Source: Microbacteriaceae bacterium (GTDB lineage Bacteria > Actinomycetota > Actinomycetes > Actinomycetales > Microbacteriaceae). From it: DNA of 64,000 bases. How positions within the stretch are numbered: the first letter of the stretch is position 1; every line of letters begins with the position of its first letter. The translations under genes and the position numbers were made by a program. The notes under the pieces were generated by a model. That model searched no databases and was not told the DNA's origin. It saw nothing but the letters and a program-made list of their open reading frames with translations. Below are positions 47,286 through 57,250 of this stretch, one piece after another. The stretch covers positions 1 to 64,000 of the forward strand of contig CANCKM010000002.1 in assembly GCA_947378555.1 (NCBI GenBank), in the 5' to 3' direction.

Positions 47286-50159
47286 ATGTCGCAAACCAAT
47301 AGTGCAGCAACCAGGCGCAGAGTCTCACCCGCCCTGATTGCGACCCTCATTATTGTCTTCTTGGCCCTAGCCGCACTCGGCGCTTCCGGCTTTTACACGG
47401 ATTTCCTTTGGTTCGACCAAATGGGCTACGCCTCGGTTTTCACCACGCAGCTGTGGGCTCAAACGGCGGTTTTTGCTGCCGCGGCCGGGTTGATGGCGAT
47501 AATCACCGGTTTGAGTCTGGCGATTGCGTACCGCAGCCGTCCGATTTATGCCAGATTGGCTGACGAGTCAAGCCCGTTTGAGCAGTACCGCGTTCTTCTT
47601 AGCCAACTTCGCCGAGTGATTTTGATTGGCATACCAGTGCTTCTCGGCATCTTTGCCGGAGTCGCAACCAGTTCTACCTGGGGAGTGGTGCTTACCTACC
47701 TGAACCGAACCTCGACCGGAGTAAAAGACCCGCAGTTTGGTCTTGACGTTTCGTTTTATCTCTTTGAGCTTCCCTTCTACCGTGGGGTGGTTTCGCTACT
47801 TTCCACGGCGCTTCTGCTCGCACTGATTCTCAGCAGCGTCGTTCACCTGGTCTTTGGAAGCGTCAAATTCGTTGGCCGATCAGCTCGCATTAGCAAAACC
47901 GCTCGGGTGCAGTTGGCCTTGACCGCCGGTCTTTACATCGCAATCCAAGCCGCCAGCCTGTGGCTTGACGAGTACCACACGATGACCACTACCACCGGGT
48001 TATATACCGGAGCGACTTACTCGGATGTCAACGCTGCCATTCCGGGTTTTCAAATCATGGCTGCCATTGGTGCCTTGGTTGCCCTGTTGTTCTTGGTGAC
48101 GGCATTCATCGGTCACTGGCGTTTGCCGCTGATGGCAACTGCTCTTATGGTTGCCAGTTCGCTCGTGCTCGGTGGGCTCTACCCCTGGATTGTGCAAACC
48201 TTCCAGGTGGTTCCGAATGAACGAACCCTCGAGAGCAAGTACATCCAGAGGAATATTGAAGCCACTCGAACCGCATACGGGCTGGATTCGATTTCCAAGA
48301 TTGACTACAACGCCAAGACCGACGCAACCGCCGGTGCACTCCGTCAGGATGCCGAAACCACCGCTCAGATTCGCATCATCGATCCGGCGCTAGTCAGCGC
48401 CTCCTTCCGTCAACTTGAGCAGTTTCGTCAGTACTACAACTTTGAAAACCACCTAGACGTCGACCGCTACAAGATCAACGGTAAGTCCCAAGACACCGTT
48501 CTTGCCGTTCGCGAGCTGAACCAAAAGGGCCTTGGCGATTCACAGTCCTGGTACAACAACACGATTGTTTACACCCACGGATACGGCGTGGTGGCTGCCT
48601 ACGGAAATCAGCGAACCGCCGATGGTCAGCCGGTTTTCCTGCAGTCTGGCATTCCATCGACCGGACTCCTCGGGAAATTCGAGCCAAGGATTTACTTTGG
48701 CGAGCAGTCACCGAGCTACTCAATCGTCGGTGGGCCCGCGGCCAGTGACAAGCGCGAGCTCGATTTCCCGGCGGGTACTGGTGAAAACGACCAGACTTAC
48801 ACGACCTTCTCTGGCGATGGTGGCCCAAAACTTAAGGGAATTCTGCCTCGTCTGGCTTACGCTCTCAAGTTTCAGAGTGAGCAGCTTTTGCTTTCGGATG
48901 CCATCACCGATGACTCCCAAATCCTTTACAACCGTTCGCCACGCGAGCGAGTTTCGGCTGTGGCGCCTTACTTGACTTTGGATTCCGACAGTTACCCGGC
49001 TGTTGTTGATGGTCGCGTGGTTTGGATTGTTGACGGCTACACGACATCTGCCAACTATCCGTATTCTCGCTCCGAAAACCTCAACACTGTGATTGCCGAT
49101 AGCAACACCGGCACCAACTTTGGAAGCACCGACATTAACTACGTTCGCAACTCGGTCAAGGCAACCGTTGACGCTTATGACGGAAGTGTGAAGCTTTACG
49201 CTTGGGATGCCGAGGATCCGATCCTGAAGACTTGGCAGAAAATCTTCCCAAGCACCGTGCTGCCAATCAGCGAAATGTCCGGAGCTCTGATGAGCCACGT
49301 TCGTTACCCCGCCGACCTGTTCAAGCTGCAGCGCTCGATCCTGGGCATGTATCACGTGAACGATGCTGGAGCTTTCTATTCTCAGCAGGACGCTTGGATG
49401 ACCCCGAATGACCCGGTTTCCGGCAGTGCGGGGCTCTTGCAGCCGCCCTATTACCTGACGTTGCAGGCTCCAGGGCAGGCAAGCCCGAGTTTCTCGATTT
49501 ACAGCACATTCATTCCTCGTTCAACCGGGGAATCGAGCCGAAGCATCCTTACCGGTTATCTGGTGGCCGACTCGGACGCGGGAGCCGTGGATGGAGTCAA
49601 GGCCAAGTCCTATGGAAAACTTCGGTTGCTCTCTCTCCCGAGGGAAACTGTGGTACCCGGTCCTGGAACCGTGCAAAACAACTTCAATGCCGACTCTGAG
49701 GTATCCAAGCTGCTCAACATTTTGCGCCAGGGCTCAACCACGGTGCTCAACGGAAACCTGCTCACTCTTCCAGTTGGCGGTGGCTTGCTCTACGTGCAGC
49801 CGGTTTACATTCAATCAACCGGCGAAACCAGCTTTCCGCTGCTGAAAAAGGTCTTGGTGGCCTTTGGTGACAAGATTGCGTTCGAGGACACCCTAAACGC
49901 TGCACTCGACGATCTCTTTGGCGGAAGCTCAGGTGCCGGCGGCGGCGGAATCGTGACGCCGGTAGACCCTGGAAAGCCAGTTGACCCAGGAACCCCAACC
50001 ACCGTCAGCGCGGCTTTGAAGTCGGCCCTTGAAAAGGCCCGGGTGGCTCTCGTGGCCAAGGACAAAGCATTGGCGGCTGGCGACTGGGCTGCCTTTGGTA
50101 AGGCTGATGCGGCCCTAAAGGCTGCCATTCAGGCCGCTCTGGAGGCAAGCGCCAAGTAA
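47286..50159 (+). CDS. UPF0182 family membrane protein
   Basis: Multi-TM N terminus; FYTDFLWFDQMGYASVFTTQLWAQ; ESKYIQRNIEATRTAYGLD; HVRYPADLFKLQRSILGMYHV. Confidence 0.95.
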   Translation: MSQTNSAATRRRVSPALIATLIIVFLALAALGASGFYTDFLWFDQMGYASVFTTQLWAQTAVFAAAAGLMAIITGLSLAIAYRSRPIYARLADESSPFEQYRVLLSQLRRVILIGIPVLLGIFAGVATSSTWGVVLTYLNRTSTGVKDPQFGLDVSFYLFELPFYRGVVSLLSTALLLALILSSVVHLVFGSVKFVGRSARISKTARVQLALTAGLYIAIQAASLWLDEYHTMTTTTGLYTGATYSDVNAAIPGFQIMAAIGALVALLFLVTAFIGHWRLPLMATALMVASSLVLGGLYPWIVQTFQVVPNERTLESKYIQRNIEATRTAYGLDSISKIDYNAKTDATAGALRQDAETTAQIRIIDPALVSASFRQLEQFRQYYNFENHLDVDRYKINGKSQDTVLAVRELNQKGLGDSQSWYNNTIVYTHGYGVVAAYGNQRTADGQPVFLQSGIPSTGLLGKFEPRIYFGEQSPSYSIVGGPAASDKRELDFPAGTGENDQTYTTFSGDGGPKLKGILPRLAYALKFQSEQLLLSDAITDDSQILYNRSPRERVSAVAPYLTLDSDSYPAVVDGRVVWIVDGYTTSANYPYSRSENLNTVIADSNTGTNFGSTDINYVRNSVKATVDAYDGSVKLYAWDAEDPILKTWQKIFPSTVLPISEMSGALMSHVRYPADLFKLQRSILGMYHVNDAGAFYSQQDAWMTPNDPVSGSAGLLQPPYYLTLQAPGQASPSFSIYSTFIPRSTGESSRSILTGYLVADSDAGAVDGVKAKSYGKLRLLSLPRETVVPGPGTVQNNFNADSEVSKLLNILRQGSTTVLNGNLLTLPVGGGLLYVQPVYIQSTGETSFPLLKKVLVAFGDKIAFEDTLNAALDDLFGGSSGAGGGGIVTPVDPGKPVDPGTPTTVSAALKSALEKARVALVAKDKALAAGDWAAFGKADAALKAAIQAALEASAK

Positions 50160-50224
50160 GTTTCCAACCAATAATCCGATTGACCGCAATGTTGCTACCC
50201 CGCTGTGTTAGACTGATACTTCGC

Positions 50225-50298
50225 CGCGGGGTGGAGCAGTTCGGTAGCTCGCCGGGCTCATAACCCGGAGGTCGTAGGTTCAAATCCTGCCCCCGCAA
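50225..50298 (+). tRNA. Initiator tRNA-fMet (CAT anticodon)
   Basis: CGCGGGG...CCCCGCAA with C1xA72 mismatch, GGG/CCC anticodon stem pairs, CTCATAA loop. Confidence 0.95.
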
Positions 50299-50309
50299 CT
50301 AGAGAAGAT

Positions 50310-50343
50310 AATCCTCAGCCAATAGGCTGGGGATTTTCTTTTT
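50310..50343 (+). terminator. Intrinsic terminator after tRNA-fMet
   Basis: AATCCTCAGCC-AATA-GGCTGGGGATTTTCTTTTT. Confidence 0.8.
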
Positions 50344-50465
50344 CCCCGGGTTTATAGGCCCGAGTCGGCTGGTGTCGAGCCAAGTCGCTGGAAATCCGGA
50401 ATTCACTGCTCGGCGGCTGTGGAAAACTTTCGATTCGCGAATGGCCGGAGCCATAAAGTTTCGGA

Positions 50466-51272
50466 ATGACAACTCCACCGACAATGCTGATTTCCGCTCT
50501 CGTCCTATCCCTAGCTGTTAGCTGGCAGCCTGATTCGGCAAGCGCCGCGGGATGTAAAAATGCTGGAGGAAGCTCCAAAAATTTCCATTACTCCTCGCAG
50601 GTAAGCGGCTCGGTCTTCACCCTCTGCGGCAAACTAGTCGTCACCGAGGTGAAGAAGAAAGTGGTGCTTACCCCGGATCCACCAAAAGTTCGACCAGACA
50701 CTGAACCCAAAGTGAAACCGACGGTTCGGCCCAAACCGCCAAGGGTTTCCAAGCCACCGATCGTTGTAAAACCGCCAAAAAAGCAGGTGGTGGTGAAGCG
50801 AAATACTCACAAAAACGATGGATTGGGTTTCTTTAGACCCGACGCGCCACTGGCAAGACTGTCTCCCGTGAGGATTTTGCGATTGGGGGAGAGTGGGTAT
50901 TTCAACGTCAACTCAAAGGTGCATTTTCGCAGCAACCGATTGCTCGGCAATCAGGGTCAGGTCAGGTTTAGCCCGGCCAGTTTCCAGTGGAGTTTCTCGA
51001 ACGGGGCAACGGCCACCGGAAGGTCGGTTCAGCAAAGTTTCGACCTGGCCGGTGAGTACAGCGCGGTGGTGAGTGTACGCTTCCGGGTCGCGTACCGTTT
51101 TGGGCGCTCGGGAGCCTGGATTCGTGACCCGGGGGTCATCACGTTGCCGAGCAACATACTGCGCTTTGGCGTCGAACAGCCAATTCAGGAGGTCGGTGAT
51201 ATTCGACTGGTGAACCAAAATTGTTTGGTCCCGATTATTGGGCAATCGAATGTCCCAGGTTGCCGTGGTTGA
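50466..51272 (+). CDS. Secreted Pro/Lys-rich protein with PKD-like C-terminal domain
   Basis: Signal peptide LISALVLSLAVSWQPDSASAA; linker KVRPDTEPKVKPTVRPKPPRVSKPPIVVKPPKK; FQWSFSNGATATGRSVQQSFDLAGEYSAVVSVRF. Confidence 0.65.
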   Translation: MTTPPTMLISALVLSLAVSWQPDSASAAGCKNAGGSSKNFHYSSQVSGSVFTLCGKLVVTEVKKKVVLTPDPPKVRPDTEPKVKPTVRPKPPRVSKPPIVVKPPKKQVVVKRNTHKNDGLGFFRPDAPLARLSPVRILRLGESGYFNVNSKVHFRSNRLLGNQGQVRFSPASFQWSFSNGATATGRSVQQSFDLAGEYSAVVSVRFRVAYRFGRSGAWIRDPGVITLPSNILRFGVEQPIQEVGDIRLVNQNCLVPIIGQSNVPGCRG

Positions 51273-51344
51273 CCGTTTCGCTTAAGCGAGCATTCAGGAT
51301 TTCTTCATAGACTACTCAGGCTGACTTGAAAAAATGACTTCGAG

Positions 51345-52625
51345 TTGTCGACTGAAAGGCTTGCAGTGAACGAAAACCAAAATGAATCACCCTCATCCGA
51401 CTACAACCGCCAATTCCTATTCGATGTGGTTGAAACCCCGATGGCAAAGCCAAAAAAGCCTTCGCTGGCTTCAAGGGTGAGTGGCAAAACCTCATCGCTG
51501 TCGCTAGCCGCAATGATCACGCTCGGTTCAGTTCTGGGCGCTGGAGTGGGTGCGGGAGCCAGTATCACCGCCTACAGTCTGCTGATTCAGCCATCGCCAA
51601 TCGTCGTCAATGATCCTTCAAGGGTCGGCTGGGTCACCGGCGCGGCTTCCGTTGCCTCACCTTCAGTTGTAACCATTTCCGTTTCGGGTTCGAATGGGGC
51701 CGGGTCGGGATCGGGAGTCATCTTGACCGAATCCGGTTACATTTTGACCAATACTCACGTTGTGACCCTAGATGGTTCAACAGCTGTTCCAACCATCGAG
51801 GTAAAGACCGCCGATGGCCACATATTCGCGGCTACGGTAATCGGTACCGATCCAACCAACGATCTAGCGGTAATCAAAGTTGAAGCCCTAGGAAACTTGA
51901 AGGCCGCCAGCTTCGCGGATTCCTCTGCCTTGAACGTCGGAGCCCCAGTTGTTGCCATCGGCGCTCCGTTGGGGCTCGAGGCAACCGTGACCTCGGGCAT
52001 TATCTCGGCTCTGAATCGAACCATTCAGGTTGACAGTTCAGCCGCGCCCGAAAACTCCGGTCCTGGTCAGGGCGGTCTTCAGCTCTGGAACGGAAACGGC
52101 AAAGCCCCGATAAACCTAGGCGTAATTCAAACCGACGCTGCCATTAACCCAGGAAACTCCGGTGGTGCCCTGGTTGACCAACTCGGTCAAATTATTGGTA
52201 TCAACGTGGCGATTGCCTCGGCTGGAAGCAGTTCGAGCGGGCAGACCGGAAACATCGGTGTCGGTTTTGCCATTCCCTCAAACGTGGCCAAGCGCATCGC
52301 GGCTGAAATTATGAAGAGCGGCAAGGCGAGCCACGCGTTGCTTGGTGCATTGGTGTCGGACGCCACCAATTCGAACACCGCCGCAAGTTTTTCCACCGGT
52401 GCCAAGGTAGAGGAGTTAACCGTCGGGGGTCCGGCAGCGAAAGCCGGAATCCTAGCCGGAGACATTATCGTGAGCCTAGATGGTAGATCGATAGCTTCCA
52501 AGGAAGAGTTAACCGCTGCGGTTCGCGAGCACCCCGCCAATGCCAACGTGTTGGTAAAGGTAATCCGTGATGGTCAGGAGCTGACGATTCGGGTGACCCT
52601 TGGTGATGCTGTTAACCTGAAGTAA
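51345..52625 (+). CDS. HtrA/DegP-like S1C serine protease with PDZ domain
   Basis: NTHVVT (His), TNDLAVIKV (Asp), INPGNSGGALVD (Ser); C-terminal PDZ; TTG start in track, start could be GTG at 51366. Confidence 0.94.
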   Translation: MSTERLAVNENQNESPSSDYNRQFLFDVVETPMAKPKKPSLASRVSGKTSSLSLAAMITLGSVLGAGVGAGASITAYSLLIQPSPIVVNDPSRVGWVTGAASVASPSVVTISVSGSNGAGSGSGVILTESGYILTNTHVVTLDGSTAVPTIEVKTADGHIFAATVIGTDPTNDLAVIKVEALGNLKAASFADSSALNVGAPVVAIGAPLGLEATVTSGIISALNRTIQVDSSAAPENSGPGQGGLQLWNGNGKAPINLGVIQTDAAINPGNSGGALVDQLGQIIGINVAIASAGSSSSGQTGNIGVGFAIPSNVAKRIAAEIMKSGKASHALLGALVSDATNSNTAASFSTGAKVEELTVGGPAAKAGILAGDIIVSLDGRSIASKEELTAAVREHPANANVLVKVIRDGQELTIRVTLGDAVNLK

Positions 52626-52930
52626 TGCGAAATGAATTAAGCGACCTCGGTGGGGATCAAATTGGCGGGCAAACCGCTGGATCGACATTGCTCGAAGAGC
52701 GACTCGAGGAGCGACTCGAAGAGAACTTAGAACCCGGCGACCACGAGCGCTATTCGCATTACGTGCGAAAAGAGAAGATTGTGGAATCCGCCGTCATGGG
52801 CTCTCCGGTCATTGCCCTGTGTGGCAAGGTTTGGGTTCCGGGCAGGGATCCACAGAAATTTCCGGTGTGCCCCACCTGCAAGGAAATTTATGACGGGTTG
52901 CGACCCGAAGACCCAAAGAGTGCCGGTTAG
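52625..52930 (+). CDS. DUF3039 family protein
   Basis: HYVRKEKIVESAVMGSPVIALCGKVWVPGRDPQKFPVCPTCKEIY. Confidence 0.9.
   Translation: MRNELSDLGGDQIGGQTAGSTLLEERLEERLEENLEPGDHERYSHYVRKEKIVESAVMGSPVIALCGKVWVPGRDPQKFPVCPTCKEIYDGLRPEDPKSAG
52691..52726 (+). repeat. Three 12-bp imperfect tandem units CTCGAAGAGCGA encoding LEER-LEER-LEEN
   Basis: ctcgaagagcga / ctcgaggagcga / ctcgaagagaac. Confidence 0.8.
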
Positions 52931-52933
52931 GTC

Positions 52934-53734
52934 GTGAATAACGCCCCAATTGGAATCTTTGACTCTGGCGTCGGTGGTCTAACCGTTGCCCGAGCGATTA
53001 TTGACCAATTGCCAAACGAATCAATCATTTATCTTGGCGACACGGCGAACTCACCCTACGGCCCAAAGAGCATTCAAGAGGTTCGCCAACTGGCTTTGGC
53101 GGTCATGGACCGTTTGGTTGATGAAGGCGTCAAGGTGCTCGTTATTGCCTGCAACTCGGCTTCAGCGGCCGCGCTTCGCGATGCCCGAGAGCGATACACC
53201 GAGGGTCGCGGAATTCCGGTGGTCGAGGTGATTCAGCCGGCGGTCAGAAGAGCCGCCGCCGCTACCCGAAACGGCAAGGTCGGGGTAATCGGAACTCAGG
53301 CCACCATCGCATCCAAAGCCTACGATGACGCCTTCGCAGCGGCGGTAGACATCCAGCAATACAGCGCTGCTTGCCCCAGATTTGTCGAGTTCGTTGAGCG
53401 AGGAATCACTTCGGGCGAAGAGTTGCTGCGGGTCGCCGAGCAATACCTGGCCCCCATTAGGGATGCCGGGGTAGACACGTTGGTGCTTGGATGCACCCAC
53501 TACCCGTTGCTAACCGGAGCCATCTCGTATGTGATGGGCGAAGACGTGACCTTGGTGTCCTCGGCGGAAGAGACCGCCAAAGACGTCTATCGAACCCTGG
53601 TGGCCCACAATCTTGAGCGCACCGATACGGCGCCGCCTATCCATCGTTTTCAATCGACAGCCGACTCGGCCGGTTTTGAAAAATTGGCAAGAAGATTCTT
53701 GGGCCCAGAAGTCAGTGGCGTCGAGCAAATTTAG
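52934..53734 (+). CDS. murI: Glutamate racemase
   Basis: [38 protein letters not shown]. Confidence 0.97.
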   Translation: MNNAPIGIFDSGVGGLTVARAIIDQLPNESIIYLGDTANSPYGPKSIQEVRQLALAVMDRLVDEGVKVLVIACNSASAAALRDARERYTEGRGIPVVEVIQPAVRRAAAATRNGKVGVIGTQATIASKAYDDAFAAAVDIQQYSAACPRFVEFVERGITSGEELLRVAEQYLAPIRDAGVDTLVLGCTHYPLLTGAISYVMGEDVTLVSSAEETAKDVYRTLVAHNLERTDTAPPIHRFQSTADSAGFEKLARRFLGPEVSGVEQI

Positions 53735-53774
53735 TTCGAGCCAAAAAAAATTTTATAAAACACCTAGGAGAAAA

Positions 53775-54515
53775 ATGACTATTCGCGTCGACGGAAGAAC
53801 CCCTGACGAACTTCGCACCGTGACCATTGAGCGGGGCTGGAGCGAGCATGCTGAAGGGTCGGCGTTGATTAGTTTTGGATCGACAAAAGTACTTTGCACC
53901 GCCTCGTTCACCAGTGGCGTTCCACGTTGGAAGGTTGGCAAGGGCGAGGGTTGGGTCACGGCCGAGTATTCGATGCTGCCAAGGGCCACCCACAGTCGTT
54001 CGGATCGCGAGGCGGTCAGGGGCAAGATTGGTGGCCGCACCCATGAAATTTCGAGACTAATCGGAAGGTCGCTGCGTGCCATCGTGGATGTCTCTGCGCT
54101 CGGCGAAAACACCATCGTGATTGACTGCGATGTCTTGCAAGCCGATGGAGGCACTCGCACAGCAGCCATCACCGGAGCCTACATCGCGCTCGCCGACGCT
54201 ATCGCGTGGGGCAAGTCGAAGAAGTTCATTCCGGCTAACGCAAAACCACTAACCGACAGCGTGGCCGCAATCTCGGTTGGCATCATTGACGGTGAGCCGT
54301 TTCTTGACCTCACCTATACCGAAGACGTTCGCGCTCACACCGACATGAACGTCGTCGTGACCGGCGGTGGCAAATTTGTCGAGGTTCAGGGAACCGCCGA
54401 GGGTGTGCCTTTTGACCGAGACGAACTCAACCTGCTGCTTGACCTCGCGCTCAAGGGCACCGCAGAACTCACCGCTATACAGCGACAGATTCTGGCAGAG
54501 CAGGCTGGAGCGTGA
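53775..54515 (+). CDS. rph: Ribonuclease PH
   Basis: [62 protein letters not shown]. Confidence 0.97.
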   Translation: MTIRVDGRTPDELRTVTIERGWSEHAEGSALISFGSTKVLCTASFTSGVPRWKVGKGEGWVTAEYSMLPRATHSRSDREAVRGKIGGRTHEISRLIGRSLRAIVDVSALGENTIVIDCDVLQADGGTRTAAITGAYIALADAIAWGKSKKFIPANAKPLTDSVAAISVGIIDGEPFLDLTYTEDVRAHTDMNVVVTGGGKFVEVQGTAEGVPFDRDELNLLLDLALKGTAELTAIQRQILAEQAGA

Positions 54516-55090
54516 AAGTAGTTCTTGCCTCGCACAATGCTGGAAAATTGGCCGAGCTTGCTGCCATTCTCGGGCAGAGTGTGCCGCAACTCGAACTGGT
54601 TGGCTATGAAGGCCCAGAGCCGATTGAGGATGGCGTTAGCTACCTAGAAAACGCACTCATCAAGGCAAGAGCCGCCCATGCGCACACGGGTCTGCCGGCA
54701 ATTGCCGATGATAGCGGGCTTGCCGTTGAGATTTTGGGCGGCAGCCCGGGCATTTTTTCGGCGCGTTGGGCCGGTGGGCGAGACAATGTGGCTAACCGTA
54801 GGCTGCTGTTGGCTCAACTGGCAGATGTTCCGGAGCAACACCGCAGCGCCGCCTTTATCTGCACGATTGCCCTTGTGGAAAGTTCGGGGGAGACCTCGTT
54901 CACCGGCATCTGGCCCGGCTCAATTGCCTTCGAGGAGCGAGGCACCAATGGGCATGGGTATGACCCGGTGTTCGTTCCAGAGGGGTTTATTGAGACCGCG
55001 GCAGAACTCTCTGCCGAGATGAAAAACCAGCTGAGCCACCGAGCGATGGCCCTTGAGCAACTAGCTTCGGTGCTCGCGACGAGATTTTAG
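54512..55090 (+). CDS. rdgB: RdgB/HAM1 non-canonical purine NTP pyrophosphatase
   Basis: [51 protein letters not shown]. Confidence 0.96.
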   Translation: MKVVLASHNAGKLAELAAILGQSVPQLELVGYEGPEPIEDGVSYLENALIKARAAHAHTGLPAIADDSGLAVEILGGSPGIFSARWAGGRDNVANRRLLLAQLADVPEQHRSAAFICTIALVESSGETSFTGIWPGSIAFEERGTNGHGYDPVFVPEGFIETAAELSAEMKNQLSHRAMALEQLASVLATRF

Positions 55091-55684
55091 AACTTCCAGC
55101 AGGATCGGGATGGTCGACAAGACGACAAAACCGAGGGTGAAATACTCAACGTGATCACTCACCAACGGAATGCCACCTAGGAAGTACCCGAGCAGGGTAA
55201 CTCCGGTGCCCCAGCCCATGACGCCAATCACGTTGAACTGCAAGAACTTGCGATAGCTCATTTCACCGATGCCGGCGGCAACCGGAACAAAGGTGCGCAT
55301 CACTGGCACGAAGTGCGCCAAAATGATCGCTTTTGATCCGTAGCGCTCAAAGAACGCGTGGGTGCGCTCAACGTTTTTATGGCTGAAGAACTTGGAATCG
55401 GATTTGTTGAACACCGCCGAACCTAGAGTTCGGCCAATCCAGTAGCCGGTTTGGTCTCCTGCCAGCGCGGTGAGCGAAATCAGCAGGCAGACCAACCAGA
55501 TCGGAAACCCGAGGGCGCCGTTGGCAACCAATAGACCGGTTATGAAGAGCAGAGAATCTCCGGGTAGGAAGAAACCTACGAGTAGCCCAGTCTCTATAAA
55601 GACAATGGCTAAGACCACCAGGATGGCCAGCGGGCCAGCATTGGTGACTAGGGTAACGGGGTCGAGCCAACTTATTCCAAACAT
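55061..55684 (-). CDS. DedA family membrane protein
   Basis: FIETGLLVGFFLPGDSLLFITG; FVPVMRTFVPVAAGIGEMSYRKFLQFNVIG. Confidence 0.95.
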   Translation of the reverse strand: MFGISWLDPVTLVTNAGPLAILVVLAIVFIETGLLVGFFLPGDSLLFITGLLVANGALGFPIWLVCLLISLTALAGDQTGYWIGRTLGSAVFNKSDSKFFSHKNVERTHAFFERYGSKAIILAHFVPVMRTFVPVAAGIGEMSYRKFLQFNVIGVMGWGTGVTLLGYFLGGIPLVSDHVEYFTLGFVVLSTIPILLEVLKSRREHRS

Positions 55685-55685
55685 G

Positions 55686-55757
55686 TGCCCCTAGCAGGAT
55701 TCGAACCTGCGCTCACGCCTTCGGAGGGCGATGCTCTATCCCCTGAGCTATAGGGGC
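55686..55757 (-). tRNA. tRNA-Arg (CCG anticodon)
   Basis: Reverse complement GCCCCTATAGCTCAGGGGATAGAGCATCGCCCTCCGAAGGCGTGAGCGCAGGTTCGAATCCTGCTAGGGGCA. Confidence 0.93.
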
Positions 55758-55826
55758 TAGGGTCACTTAAGCCTAACAGCGTTGAATGCTAGGCATGCTT
55801 TCTATACTGAACACTGGGGGTTGAGA

Positions 55827-57167
55827 GTGAAAGGCTGCGGATTGAAATTAGATAGGCGCGTTTTGGCAAGCCTTATTGCCACTGCCCTAGCGTTAACTTC
55901 TCTCACCGCCTGCACCAAAACAGAAAAGTCTGGCGATTCGGTTGTTCAAATTGTTGGGTCATTCGGTGGTGCTCAGGCGGTCGCGTTTCAACGTGAACTA
56001 TCCGATTGGTCGCTGAAGAGCGGCGTCAAAGCTATCTACATTCGAATCCTTAATTTTGATCAAAAAATCAAGTGGGTTGTCAAGCATCGCAGTCAGCTGC
56101 GCCCTGATATCGTCATCTATCCAAAGCCGGGAAGCTTTATGGATTTGGGTTCCGGGCAAAGACCGTTGGCACTCAACAAACTCATTGATTTGAAGGCCGT
56201 GCAAAAATCCCTCGTACCAGGCTGGGTTGATCTTGGTTCAAGCAAGGGCAAGGTCTATGGATTGCCGATTACCTCGAGCGTTCAGTCGCTTATTTGGTAC
56301 AACCCGGCCGCCTTCAAAAAATGGGGCTACCGACCGCCAACGAGCGATAAAGAACTGGCGACGCTAATAGCAAAGATCAATGACGATGGATCAGGGTACC
56401 CCTGGTGTTTTGGCGCTAAGGCTGCGGTTAACCCGGGAACAGCGGCGGGGGACTGGCTAGAAGATTACGTTTTGCAATACGGTGGGGTCGATCTTTACAA
56501 CCGTTGGTGGCGCGGCGATGTGCCATTTAGCAATCGAGTGATTAAAAAGGCTGCCTCGAAGGTTGCATCACTAACCTTTGCACCTGGAAATGTTGCCGGT
56601 GGGCGCTCTGGAATCGCAAAGACCGTGGCGGGCGCTCCAACCGCGGCGAAGCTTTATGTAAATGGCATTCAGAACGAACAATGCTTCATGATGCGCATGG
56701 GGGCTCAGGCTCCTTCGGTATTCCCGTTGAGTGTGCGCAAGGAGTATGCCAGCGCAGACTTCAGGCACATCGGGGTGTTTCCGGTACCCAATATTTCTCG
56801 AACCGACAGAAACGTGGTTGGGTCGGGGCAGTTTGCCGTGGCTTTCGTGGATGACGCGGATGTGCGAACCACCCTTAGCTACCTGCTGAGTGCCGAACTC
56901 GGAACCCATGGCTGGGCAAGATCCGCCACATTTATCTCGGCACACGCAACCTTTGACAACACCCTCTATGCGAATCCAATCCGCAAGCAAATTGCCGAAG
57001 TCATGGCCAATGCAACCAGTTTCTCGTTCGATGCCTCCGACCTCATGCCCTCGGCCGTTGCAACGGCGGAGGGCCAACAATTACTGGATTGGATTGCCGA
57101 TCGGCAAAGTTTGGCCTCGGCCCTCGGATCCATCGATGCCAGCTGGAAAAACCTGCCACCGGATTGA
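55827..57167 (+). CDS. ABC-type extracellular solute-binding lipoprotein (orphan)
   Basis: Lipobox LTSLTAC; SBP_bac-like fold (VQSLIWYNPAAFKKWGYRPPTSDKEL); start inferred GTG within track ORF. Confidence 0.82.
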   Translation: MKGCGLKLDRRVLASLIATALALTSLTACTKTEKSGDSVVQIVGSFGGAQAVAFQRELSDWSLKSGVKAIYIRILNFDQKIKWVVKHRSQLRPDIVIYPKPGSFMDLGSGQRPLALNKLIDLKAVQKSLVPGWVDLGSSKGKVYGLPITSSVQSLIWYNPAAFKKWGYRPPTSDKELATLIAKINDDGSGYPWCFGAKAAVNPGTAAGDWLEDYVLQYGGVDLYNRWWRGDVPFSNRVIKKAASKVASLTFAPGNVAGGRSGIAKTVAGAPTAAKLYVNGIQNEQCFMMRMGAQAPSVFPLSVRKEYASADFRHIGVFPVPNISRTDRNVVGSGQFAVAFVDDADVRTTLSYLLSAELGTHGWARSATFISAHATFDNTLYANPIRKQIAEVMANATSFSFDASDLMPSAVATAEGQQLLDWIADRQSLASALGSIDASWKNLPPD

Positions 57168-57250
57168 GCGCCGAGTTCTAATGCGGCAAGCTAGACCCTC
57201 GGTTTGCCGGGCCGATTCGGTATGATTTAGGTAATTCTCTTTTTTCTGCA

